Positions 10,161 to 18,159 of a stretch of 64,000 nt of DNA are shown here, piece by piece. The stretch lies in the NCBI RefSeq assembly GCF_003963535.1, contig NZ_CP034539.1, positions 1,178,001 to 1,242,000 of the forward strand, given 5' to 3'. Position numbers and translations under genes: made by a program. How positions within the stretch are numbered: the stretch's first letter is position 1; each line of letters begins with the position of its first letter. The stretch comes from Streptomyces cyaneochromogenes (GTDB lineage Bacteria > Actinomycetota > Actinomycetes > Streptomycetales > Streptomycetaceae). The notes under the pieces are model-generated. The model worked only from the letters and a program-made list of their open reading frames with translations, had not been told where the DNA came from and did no database searches.

Positions 10161-12767
10161 GTGACAGCGGGAAGCGACTCGGTTCTCGAACTGCTGCCGA
10201 TGGTGTTCGCCGCCCCGAACGACGCACTGGCGAGGGCGGAAGGGGTGCTCGACGCCGATCCGTCGCCGTTGCACGCCTCCGTCGCCCACCAGGTGATCGG
10301 CATCTGGCAGCGGGATTGGGGCGACATGCGCCTCGCCCTCCATCACCTGCGGCGTGCCCGGGATCTCGCGGCGCGCGCGGATTCGGCCGACCGGGAGGCG
10401 GACGTCCTGGCGGCGCTCGGGGTCGCGTTGGTGCATGCGGGGCGCACTCAGCAGGGGCTGGCCGCGCTGGAGCGCGGGGTCGCGCGCGGGAGCGGACACA
10501 CCCGCGCCCGGGTGCTGTTCCGCCGGGCCTACGCGCGCTGGGTCCTGGGCCACCACCGCGAGGCGCTGGAGGACGTGCGCAAGGCGATCCCCGTGCTGCG
10601 GCAGGCGGAGGACGTCATCTGGACGGCGCGGGCGCTGACGCTGCGGGCGACGGTGCATCTGGCGCTGGGCACGGTGGACCGCGCGGACGCCGACTTCACC
10701 GCGGCCGAGGCGCTGTGGGACACCACGGGCCAGGAGCACGACAAGGCCGACGCGGTGGAGAGCCGGGGCCTCGCCGCGTTCCGCTCGGGCGACATCCCGG
10801 CGGCGCTGCGGCTGCTCGACGAGGCCGAGGAGCGGTACGCCAAGCTCGGCACGCCGACCTTCATGCTCAACATCCGCCGCTGCGAGGTGCTGATGGCCGC
10901 GGGGCTCGCCCCGGAGGCGCTGGCCGAGGCCGACGCGGCGATCGCCGTGCTCGACGGCATCGGCGGCCAGTCCACCCGCAAGGCCGAGCTGCTGCTGGCC
11001 GCCGCGCGCGCCGCCCGGCTGGCGGGCGAGGCGCACACCGCGATCGCGCGCGCCGACATGGCCGTACGGCTCTTCGCCGGGCAGCGGCGCAGCTGGTGGG
11101 AGACGCATGCCCGGCTGGTGCTGATCGAGGCGCGGGTGGCCGCCGGGCGCAGTTCGGGGCGGCTGGTGGCCGACACTGCGGCGGTCGCCGAACGGCTGGC
11201 CTTCTTCGGCGCGCCGGCCGCGCCGCAGGCCTCGCTGCTCGCGGGCCGGATCGCGCTCACCCTGGGCTGGCGGGCGGATGCCGAGCAGCATCTGGCCGTC
11301 GCCGCCCGCAGCCGGCGCAGCGGTCCGCCGCTGGCGCGGATGACGGGCTGGGCGGCGCAGGCGCTGCGGGCCCGGGCGGCGGGGTCCGGGCGGGGCGTCC
11401 TGGAGGCCTGCCGGCGTGGCCTGGACGTGCTGGACGCCCACCGGATGACGCTCGGCGCGTCGGAACTGCGGGCGCGCGCCACCGAGCAGGGCGCCGAACT
11501 CGCCGCGCTGGCCCAGCAGGCCAGTCTCGACTCCGGCAGTCCGCGGCGGCTGCTGGTGTGGAGCGAGCGCTGGCGGGCCACCGCGCTGTCGACCCCGCCG
11601 ACCCGGCCGCCGGCCGCCCCGCAGCTGCAGGGGGCCCTGACCGCGTTCCGGGTGATAGCGGCCCGCGCGGAGGAAGCCCGTATGGACGCGCGGCCCGTTC
11701 CGGCGCTGGAGCGTGAACAGCGGCGCCTGGAGCGGGAGATCCGGTCCCGGACGCTGCATCTGCGCGGCGACACGCCCGGCGACGGCTACCGCTTCGAGCC
11801 GGGCCGGCTGCTTCAGCGGCTGGGCGACGACGTCCTGCTGGCCGAACTCGCCGTGCTGGACGGGCGGGTTCAGGTGCTGCTGTGCGGGCAGGGGCGGGTG
11901 CGCCGGTTCGAGGCCGGGCTGCTGGCGGAGGCGGAGACCGAGGCCGAGCACGTCCAGGCCGGGCTGCGGCGGCTGGCCCATCCGGGAGCGGAGGCACGGC
12001 TTCCGATCGTCGAGGCCGCGGGGCGGCGCCTGGAGGAGCTGCTGCTCGGTCCGGCCGCGGCCCATCTGGGCGACGGCCCCGTCGTGGTCGTACCGCCCGC
12101 CCGGCTGCACCAGGTTCCGTGGGCGCTGCTGCCGTCGCTGCGCGAACGCGTGCTCAGCGTGTCGCCGTCGGCCAGCAGCTGGCTGCGCGCACGGGAGACC
12201 GAACCGCCGCCCGGCGGGCGTCAGGTGCTGGTGCGCGGTCCTGGTCTCGCGACCGGTGGCGCGGAGGTACCGCACCTCGCCTGCCGGTACGGCGGTGCGG
12301 TCGTCCTGGAGCACGCCGACGCGCGCGTGCCCCGCGTACTGGAGGAACTCGACGGGGCCGCGCTGGCCCATATCGCGGCCCACGGCACGTTCCGCGCGGA
12401 CAGCCCCCTGTTCTCGTCGCTGCGCATGGCCGACGGGCCGATCGTCGTGCACGACTTCGAGCGCCTGGACCGCAGCCCGTACCGCATCATCCTCTCCTGC
12501 TGCGACACCGCCCGCTTCGCCTCCGTCGGCGCCGACGAACTGCTCGGCCTGGTCACCGCGCTGCTGCCGCTGGGCACGGCGGGCGTGGTGGCGGCGAGCG
12601 CGCCCGTCAACGACGCCGCGGTGGTGCCGCTGATGCTGGCGCTGCACAAGCGCCTGAGCGAGGGGCTCTCCCTGGCGGAGGCACTGCGCGACGCCCGGGC
12701 GGCACTGCCGGGCGACGCGCTGCACCAGGCGACGGGGTGGGCGTTCTCGGCGTTCGGAGCGGCCTGA
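10161..12767 (+). CDS. TPR-CHAT domain protein (caspase-like cysteine protease)
   Basis: 868 residues. About residues 20-480 are alpha-helical TPR-like repeats (ARDLAARADSADREADVLAA, EALEDVRKAIPVLRQAEDV, EALAEADAAIAVLDG). A charged coiled stretch follows (EREQRRLEREIRSRTL), then a C-terminal CHAT domain. The His/Cys dyad of the caspase clan is intact: His741 in IAAHGTFRADSPLFSSL and Cys781 in ILSCCDTARFA. The C-terminus keeps the CHAT pattern (AGVVAASAPVNDAAVVPLML, GLSLAEALRDAR). I start at GTG 10161; an ATG-like start 12 codons upstream is possible. It is divergent from the subtilase gene with 109 nt between the starts. It is probably a TPR-sensed protease that cleaves a partner in the same module. 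Confidence 0.9.
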   Translation: MTAGSDSVLELLPMVFAAPNDALARAEGVLDADPSPLHASVAHQVIGIWQRDWGDMRLALHHLRRARDLAARADSADREADVLAALGVALVHAGRTQQGLAALERGVARGSGHTRARVLFRRAYARWVLGHHREALEDVRKAIPVLRQAEDVIWTARALTLRATVHLALGTVDRADADFTAAEALWDTTGQEHDKADAVESRGLAAFRSGDIPAALRLLDEAEERYAKLGTPTFMLNIRRCEVLMAAGLAPEALAEADAAIAVLDGIGGQSTRKAELLLAAARAARLAGEAHTAIARADMAVRLFAGQRRSWWETHARLVLIEARVAAGRSSGRLVADTAAVAERLAFFGAPAAPQASLLAGRIALTLGWRADAEQHLAVAARSRRSGPPLARMTGWAAQALRARAAGSGRGVLEACRRGLDVLDAHRMTLGASELRARATEQGAELAALAQQASLDSGSPRRLLVWSERWRATALSTPPTRPPAAPQLQGALTAFRVIAARAEEARMDARPVPALEREQRRLEREIRSRTLHLRGDTPGDGYRFEPGRLLQRLGDDVLLAELAVLDGRVQVLLCGQGRVRRFEAGLLAEAETEAEHVQAGLRRLAHPGAEARLPIVEAAGRRLEELLLGPAAAHLGDGPVVVVPPARLHQVPWALLPSLRERVLSVSPSASSWLRARETEPPPGGRQVLVRGPGLATGGAEVPHLACRYGGAVVLEHADARVPRVLEELDGAALAHIAAHGTFRADSPLFSSLRMADGPIVVHDFERLDRSPYRIILSCCDTARFASVGADELLGLVTALLPLGTAGVVAASAPVNDAAVVPLMLALHKRLSEGLSLAEALRDARAALPGDALHQATGWAFSAFGAA

Positions 12768-12799
12768 CCTGTCTCATCGGGCCGACCGGATGAACTCCC

Positions 12800-14743
12800 T
12801 TACGCCGACTGCGCGTCCGGCAGCTCCACCAGCCACGGCAGTGCGCCGCGGTCGCTGGCGCCGAGGCGGGCGTAGGCGCTGTACAGGTGGTTGCCGACCG
12901 TGCGGACGGACAGGGTGAGCTTCTCGGCGATCTGCCGGTTGCTCAGTCCCGCGGCGGCCAGCGTGACGATCTGCCGTTGCCGGGCGGTCAGTTCGCCCAG
13001 GACCAGCCCGGACAGCGCCGGGGTGCGGGCGCCCTGGCAGCGACGGGCCAGGGCGACGGCACGCGTGCGTGCGGTGCGGGCGGCGCGCGGGTCGCGGTGG
13101 GCCCGCACGGCCTGGGCGTGCGCCTCGGCCGCGAAGAGCAGGAAGCCGCGCTCCTCCAGCTGTTCGGCCACCCGGTCGAGCGCGGCACCGTCCCCCTGGG
13201 CGAGCGCGTCGGCGTGCGCGGCGAAGACACCGGTCAGGCGGCCCTCGGCGAGCTCGGGGGTGCCCAGGCGGACGGCGTCGTAGGCGTCGCCGGCGAGCGC
13301 CTCGACAGCCGCGTCGCCCTCGCCGGTCGGCGCGCCGAGAGCCCCGTATGCATCGCCGACGTTCGCGGGGGCAGCCCCGTCCGCATCGCTGATGCCGGCC
13401 GAGGCCCCCTCGGCATCGCCGCGCACCGTCGTCGGCCGGGTGACCGCCCCACCCCCGTGGGGGCGGCCACCCAGGATCTCCTGCGCGGCCGTCGTGTCAC
13501 CCGACTGCGCTGTGGCGAGGGCGAGTTCGAGGCGGCAGGACGGATCGGCGCCGCCGTCCCGCAGCGCCTCCCGCGCCCACGCCGCCGCCTCCCGCAGCTC
13601 GCCGCGCAGCCGCGCGAACCGGGCGCGTACGGCCGCGTACCCGGCCGGCACCGGTGCGCCCTCCGCCACCAGCCACTCCCCCACGGGCGTCGGCATCTCC
13701 CGTACGTCCGCCCGCTCGATGCGGCGGGTCAGCGCGGCGCGCTCGGCGTCGAGGGCGGGGCCGCACTGGTCCGGCGTACGGGACAGCCGCCTCGCCCGCA
13801 GCCTGCCGGCCGCGGCCCGCAGCACCGGGCCGTGCAGGGGGTGGGCGAGGCGGACGGCGCCCTCGTCGTCGACGTGGACCAGGGCGCCGGCCTCCAGGCG
13901 TTCGAGGGTGTGCAGATCGAGTCGGTCCTGCTCCAGGTCCAGTGGCAACGGCTCGGCGAAGGCTAGGCGTTCGAGGATGTCGCGCTCGCCGGAGCAGGTG
14001 CGGTCGAGTACCGGTGCGGTGCGCTCGCGTACCGTCGTGGTGACCGGCAGCCGGCCGCGCCACGCCCACTCGTCCCGGTCCGGGACCCGGGTCAGCAGCC
14101 CTCGCCCGCGCACCGCGTCCACCAGGTCGCGCAGCAGCCGGAGGTCCCCCTGGCACAGATGGTGCAGCCGGTTCACGGTGAGCGGCTCCAGGGCCGCGCC
14201 CGCGGCTCCGCCCGACAGCAGGTGGGCGGTCTCCTCCCTGGGCAGCGGCTCCAGGGTGAGGCGGGGCAGGAGTTCGCCGGTCCACAGGCGGGAGACGGCA
14301 CCCGGGACCGGGGCGCCGTCGGTGGTGACGACCAGAAGACGGGTGCGTCCGTGCACGGCCAGCTGGTGGACGAGGGCGGCCGAGGCGTCGTCGAGCAGAT
14401 GCGCGTCGTCCACGAGCAGCAGCCGTACGCCGGACAGGTGCTGGACGGCGCCGTGCAGGGAGGCGGTCTCGGGTACGAGGTGCGCGAACGCGGCGAAGCG
14501 GATCCGGCGCGTCTCGGGGGTGCCGGCCACCCGGGCGCAGTCGGTGCCGCGGACGGCCTCGGTGACGAGCCGGGTCTTGCCGCAGCCCGCCGGTCCGGTG
14601 ATCACGATGCCGTGCCGGCCGGCGGTCAAGGCACCTCGGACCAGTTCGAGTTCGTCCTCCCGGCCGGTGAACGGCCAGGGCAGTTCCAGGGTCTTCGCGT
14701 CACGTTCCCAAGGCATCACGGCATTAGGAGCGCGGTGACTCAC
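12800..14743 (-). CDS. LAL-type LuxR transcriptional regulator with AAA/NACHT-like ATPase
   Basis: 647 residues. It has an N-terminal P-loop ATPase (Walker A GPAGCGKT at residues 50-57, Walker B LLLVDDAHLLD), a helical middle region, and a LuxR helix-turn-helix at the C-terminus ([20 protein letters not shown], then KLTLSVRTVGNHLYSAYARL). This is shorter than the usual 900-1000 residue LAL proteins. An inserted degenerate repeat of D-A-x-G-A type lies at about residues 435-490. The start is GTG 14743; ATG 14716 (MPWERD) is an alternative, since neither has a strong ribosome site. It is convergent with the CHAT gene (32-nt gap) and divergent from the metzincin gene, which it may control. Confidence 0.88.
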   Translation of the reverse strand: MSHRAPNAVMPWERDAKTLELPWPFTGREDELELVRGALTAGRHGIVITGPAGCGKTRLVTEAVRGTDCARVAGTPETRRIRFAAFAHLVPETASLHGAVQHLSGVRLLLVDDAHLLDDASAALVHQLAVHGRTRLLVVTTDGAPVPGAVSRLWTGELLPRLTLEPLPREETAHLLSGGAAGAALEPLTVNRLHHLCQGDLRLLRDLVDAVRGRGLLTRVPDRDEWAWRGRLPVTTTVRERTAPVLDRTCSGERDILERLAFAEPLPLDLEQDRLDLHTLERLEAGALVHVDDEGAVRLAHPLHGPVLRAAAGRLRARRLSRTPDQCGPALDAERAALTRRIERADVREMPTPVGEWLVAEGAPVPAGYAAVRARFARLRGELREAAAWAREALRDGGADPSCRLELALATAQSGDTTAAQEILGGRPHGGGAVTRPTTVRGDAEGASAGISDADGAAPANVGDAYGALGAPTGEGDAAVEALAGDAYDAVRLGTPELAEGRLTGVFAAHADALAQGDGAALDRVAEQLEERGFLLFAAEAHAQAVRAHRDPRAARTARTRAVALARRCQGARTPALSGLVLGELTARQRQIVTLAAAGLSNRQIAEKLTLSVRTVGNHLYSAYARLGASDRGALPWLVELPDAQSA

Positions 14744-14813
14744 CCTTGATACAGGGGTACTTGAGTAGCCCCCGACTCAGGCGCCCGCGGCGGTCCGACG
14801 GCACCCTGTTCGC

Positions 14814-15899
14814 ATGACCGCACGCTACTGCTCCCTCGCGCAGCAGCCGGCCCCCGCTTTCGCACCGGGGCTGGCCGCCGAGCGGCTCAGTGCGCTCATC
14901 GGCGGACGCCGGATGTGGGTCAACGGCACCGTGCTGCATTACCACTTCTTCGACCGGGAATCCGACGGATCCGTGATCCCCGACCCGGAGACCGGCAGGG
15001 CCCGGCATGTGTCGTGGGTCGGCAGCAAGGAGCAGCGGGACGTCGTGCGCGAGTGCTTCCAGGAGTGGCAGGGCCTGGGCATCGGCCTGTCCTTCGTGGA
15101 GGTGGCCGACCGGTCGGAGGCCGAACTGCGCATCGGGTTCCAGCTCGGCGACGGCTCCTGGTCCACCGTGGGCAAGGACGCGCTCGGGGTCGGCCTGAAC
15201 GAACGCACCATGAACTTCGGCTGGGACCTGACCGTGCCCGGGGAACGCGGCACGGCCCTGCACGAGATCGGGCACGCGCTCGGCCTGCTGCACGAGCACC
15301 AGAGCCCGTTCGCCGGGATCCACTGGGACGACGAGGCCGTGTACGCCGATCTGGCGGGCCCGCCGAACTTCTGGAGCCGGGACAAGACGTTCTTCAACAT
15401 CCTGCGCAAGCTGGACCCGAACGAGGTCAACGGCTCCGCGTGGGACCCGCACTCGATCATGGAGTACCCCTTCTCGGCCGGGCTGATCCTGGAGCCGGAG
15501 CAGTTCCGCGGGGGCCTCAACCCACCGGGCGTGCTGTCCGAGGCCGACAAGGAGTTCGTCCACCGCTGGTACCCGCCGGTCCGGACGCCGGGGCCGCGGG
15601 AGCTGGTGCCGTTCCGTTCGGTGCCGCTGCGGCTCGGGCCGGCCGAGCAGGCCGACTTCGTCGTGGAGCCACCGGAGACCCGCGAGTACACCCTGGGCAC
15701 CTTCGGCGACAGCGACACCGTCGTCGTGGTCTTCGAGGAGCGGGACGGCGAACCCCGCTACCTCACCGCCCAGGACGACGGCGGCACCCCGCACAACGCC
15801 ACGGTCAGGGCCCGACTCGTCAAGGGCCGCCGCTACTACGTCCGGGTGCGTCTGTACTCCAGCTGGGGGTCGGGGGAGACAGCGGTCATGTGCTGGTGA
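14814..15899 (+). CDS. Metzincin zinc metalloprotease without signal peptide
   Basis: 361 residues. HEIGHALGLLHEH at 150-162 is the HEXXHXXGXXH zinc motif of metzincins, and SIMEYPF around Met216 is the Met-turn. The catalytic half resembles astacin/matrixin-like enzymes. The C-terminal third (LRLGPAEQADFVVEPPETRE, then LGTFGDSDTVVVVFEERDGE, RYYVRVRLYSSWG) looks like a beta-sandwich of the pre-peptidase or CBM type. There is no signal sequence after the ATG (MTARYCSLAQQPAPAFAPG), so either it stays in the cell or leaves by a non-classical route. It is divergent from the LAL regulator (70 nt between starts) and followed by a terminator. Confidence 0.9.
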   Translation: MTARYCSLAQQPAPAFAPGLAAERLSALIGGRRMWVNGTVLHYHFFDRESDGSVIPDPETGRARHVSWVGSKEQRDVVRECFQEWQGLGIGLSFVEVADRSEAELRIGFQLGDGSWSTVGKDALGVGLNERTMNFGWDLTVPGERGTALHEIGHALGLLHEHQSPFAGIHWDDEAVYADLAGPPNFWSRDKTFFNILRKLDPNEVNGSAWDPHSIMEYPFSAGLILEPEQFRGGLNPPGVLSEADKEFVHRWYPPVRTPGPRELVPFRSVPLRLGPAEQADFVVEPPETREYTLGTFGDSDTVVVVFEERDGEPRYLTAQDDGGTPHNATVRARLVKGRRYYVRVRLYSSWGSGETAVMCW

Positions 15900-15957
15900 C
15901 GGCACGGATCGGCAGACGCGCACGGACGTCTCAGTCCACTGTCCGGCGCCGGGGGAA

Positions 15958-16001
15958 GTGAGCGGGACGCCACCTTCGGGGGAGGGTGACGTCCCGCTCA
16001 C
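15958..16001 (+). terminator. Hairpin terminator after the metzincin gene
   Basis: A 12-bp perfect inverted repeat (GTGAGCGGGACG at 15958-15969, CGTCCCGCTCAC at 15990-16001). Inside it are further CACC/GGTG pairs at 15971-15974 and 15985-15988. It lies 59 nt past the stop codon. Confidence 0.8.
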
Positions 16002-16073
16002 GCCGTTTCCGCGCCCGCCACGCCCTGTCCGGGCCCCCTTGCCTCGCATGCAGGACACACCTAACCTGACTTT

Positions 16074-17279
16074 GTGCCGCTAATAAACAAATCCCGAACG
16101 CACAATGCCGTGCCGGGCAACCGCAGCACCCTGACCCGCCTCCGCATAGCCCTCACCGCCTTCTTCGCCCTCGACGGCTTCCTCTTCGCCGGCTGGGTCG
16201 TCCGTATCCCCGCCATCAAGGAACAGACCGGCGCCTCCGCCAGCGCCCTCGGCCTCGCCCTCCTCGGCGTGTCCGCAGGCGCCGTCCTCACCATGACCCT
16301 CACCGGTCGGCTGTGCCGTCGCCACGGCACCCACCAGGTCACCGTCGTCTGTGCGGTCCTGCTCTCCCTCAGCGTCTCCCTGCCCCCGCTCACCCACTCC
16401 GTGCTCGCCCTCGGCTCGGTACTCGTCGTCTTCGGCGCCGCCTACGGCAGCATCAACGTCGCCTTCAACAGCGCCGCCGTCGACCTGGTCGCCGCCCTGC
16501 GCCGGCCCGTGATGCCCAGCTTCCACGCGGCCTTCAGCCTGGGCGGCATGGTCGGCGCGGGGCTCGGCGGGCTGGTCGCGGGGGCCCTCTCCCCGACCCG
16601 GCATCTGCTGGGCCTCGCCGTGATCGGGCTGGTGGTGACGGCCGTGGCGGGCCGTACGCTGCTGCGCCACGAACCGCCTACGGCCGCGGGCCCCGTACAG
16701 CCCGAGAGCGGCGCCCCGCGCCGCCCGGACACCAGGACCCGCTGGCTGGTGATCGTCTTCGGCCTGATCGCCCTGTGCACTGCCTACGGCGAGGGCGCCA
16801 TGGCCGACTGGGGCGCCCTCCACCTCGAACAGGACCTGGACGCCTCCCCCGGCGTCGCCGCCGTCGGCTACTCCTGCTTCGCGCTGGCCATGACGATCGG
16901 CCGCCTCAGCGGCACGGCCCTCCTCGAACGGCTCGGCCACGGCCGTACCGTCGTCGCGGGCGGCGCCACCGCGGCGGCCGGGATGCTGCTCGGCTCGCTC
17001 GCGCCCTCCCTGTGGGCGGCGCTGCTCGGCTTCGCGATCACGGGGCTCGGTCTCGCCAACCTCTTCCCCGTGGCCGTCGAACGCGCGGGCACTCTCGCCG
17101 GCCCGAACGGCGTCGCCACCGCCTCCACCCTCGGCTACGGCGGCATGCTCCTCGGACCGCCCGCCATCGGCTTCATGGCCGACTGGTTCTCCCTGCCCGT
17201 GGCCCTCACCAGCGTCGCGGTGCTGGCCACGATCGCCACACTGATCGCCCTCGCGACCCGCCGCGTGACGCCGAACTGA
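16074..17279 (+). CDS. MFS transporter, 12-TMS type
   Basis: 401 residues with about 12 hydrophobic segments and the MFS features GFLFAGWVVRIPAIKEQTG in the first loop, GRLCRRHG after helix 2, and FGAAYGSINVAFNSAAVDLV in helix 4. The layout resembles fucose-permease/YbjJ-type MFS proteins (MPSFHAAFSLGGMVGAGLGG). It probably exports or imports a small metabolite by proton coupling. The start is GTG 16074. No Shine-Dalgarno site precedes it, and its first codons are rare in this genome (CTA ATA), so it may be leaderless or poorly translated. A GTG at 16110 is the alternative start. No regulator is adjacent. Confidence 0.85.
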   Translation: MPLINKSRTHNAVPGNRSTLTRLRIALTAFFALDGFLFAGWVVRIPAIKEQTGASASALGLALLGVSAGAVLTMTLTGRLCRRHGTHQVTVVCAVLLSLSVSLPPLTHSVLALGSVLVVFGAAYGSINVAFNSAAVDLVAALRRPVMPSFHAAFSLGGMVGAGLGGLVAGALSPTRHLLGLAVIGLVVTAVAGRTLLRHEPPTAAGPVQPESGAPRRPDTRTRWLVIVFGLIALCTAYGEGAMADWGALHLEQDLDASPGVAAVGYSCFALAMTIGRLSGTALLERLGHGRTVVAGGATAAAGMLLGSLAPSLWAALLGFAITGLGLANLFPVAVERAGTLAGPNGVATASTLGYGGMLLGPPAIGFMADWFSLPVALTSVAVLATIATLIALATRRVTPN

Positions 17280-17475
17280 CCGAAGTGGTCGTGTCACCGC
17301 GTCCGGTGTGCACGAGGGTGTCACCCGGCAGGGTCAGCAGCCGGACCGGGCTCGACTCGACGACGGTCGGGAATCGGCGCCGAAGCGGCATGCGGCCGCC
17401 GTGAAGGCCTGCTCGGAGGCCGTACGACCGTCCCGTCACCCCCGGCCCGCCCGCGAACAGCGCGAGGACATGCCG
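17280..17475 (-). pseudogene. Remnant of an MBL-fold metallo-hydrolase C-terminus
   Basis: On the minus strand, reading from about 17475 to 17280, the translation shows LFAGGPGVT, then PTVVES, then LPGDTLVHTGRGDTTTSV. These match in order the C-terminal third of glyoxalase-II-like MBL hydrolases (family form: LFxGGPGxT, then LPDDTxVHPGHGDTTT). The His of the family HxGHGDTT motif is replaced by Arg (HTGRGDTT). The N-terminal HxHxDH metal site is missing and the frame has no start. The piece fills most of the 286-nt gap between the MFS and VOC genes. I regard it as a decayed gene end. Confidence 0.6.
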
Positions 17476-17565
17476 TAGGCCGGTTCGGCCCCCTGCACCC
17501 GGTCCCGGGTCCGGACGGGCCTGCCGGCCGCCGCCCGCCCCACCCCGGCTGCGCATCATGACCGG

Positions 17566-17955
17566 ATGGCCCGACTCCACGACATCGTCATCGACCGTGC
17601 CCGTCCGGCCGCCACGGCCCGTTTCTGGGCCGCCGCCCTCGACGACTACGCCGCCGCCCCCTACGACGACGCCGAGCTCGCCCGGCTGCGCGCGCAGGGT
17701 ATCGACGCCCCCGAGGACGACCCAACCGTCCCCGTCGAGCCCCGGATCCGCGGGCCTCGCCTGTGGTGTCAGCTCGTTCCGGAGCCCAAGCGCGCGAAGA
17801 ACCGCCTGCACCTGGACCTGCCCTCCCCCACCCCGGAGACCGAGCCCGACCGCCTCACCGCCCTCGGCGGGACCGTCCTGGCCCGGCACGACGACCACTG
17901 GCTCCTGGCCGACCCCGAAGGCAACGAGTACTGCCTGCTCCCCGCCCCGCCCTGA
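17566..17955 (+). CDS. VOC (glyoxalase/bleomycin-resistance-like) protein
   Basis: 129 residues: one VOC unit with the usual order (LHDIVIDRARPAATARFWAA, then WCQLVPEPKRAKNRLHLDL, LTALGGTVLARHDDHWLLAD, PEGNEYCLLP). It is of the glyoxalase-6 type that lacks a complete classical metal triad. Such proteins act as dimers in metal-dependent isomerisation, epoxide opening or antibiotic sequestration. The substrate cannot be read. There is no clear ribosome site before ATG 17566. It lies alone, 204 nt before the maleylpyruvate-isomerase-like gene. Confidence 0.85.
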   Translation: MARLHDIVIDRARPAATARFWAAALDDYAAAPYDDAELARLRAQGIDAPEDDPTVPVEPRIRGPRLWCQLVPEPKRAKNRLHLDLPSPTPETEPDRLTALGGTVLARHDDHWLLADPEGNEYCLLPAPP

Positions 17956-18054
17956 GGGCTGCGCACCGATGGCCCACCCACCTGCCATCAGCGCTCAAGG
18001 CCGCCCCTGTGCAGGGCCGCACTCGCCCGGAACCGGATGCGCCCGCAGCGATCG

Positions 18055-18089
18055 TGCTCTTCCTCGGACGCGTCCGGAGGACAAGAGCA
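18055..18089 (+). terminator. Possible hairpin between VOC and MPI-like genes
   Basis: Arms TGCTCTT (18055-18061) and AAGAGCA (18083-18089) enclose a second palindrome centred on GGACGCGTCC, giving a nearly continuous inverted repeat with almost no loop. It could be a terminator about 100 nt after the VOC gene, or a protein-binding palindrome upstream of the gene at 18160. Confidence 0.4.
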
Positions 18090-18159
18090 ATGGTGGGAGA
18101 GCCACACACAACGGAAAGGCACTCCCTTCGACCGCACTCCATCCGGCACACTCGCCCGC

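Noticed and set aside
9918..12725. A 935-codon minus-strand open frame opposite the CHAT gene
   Set aside because: Low-complexity Arg/Gln/Gly translation with no motif. The CHAT gene on the other strand has correct catalytic residues and codon bias.
14744..14813. Possible tRNA-like or attenuator structure between the LAL and metzincin genes
   Set aside because: No cloverleaf and no strong stem. It is simply the short divergent promoter region.
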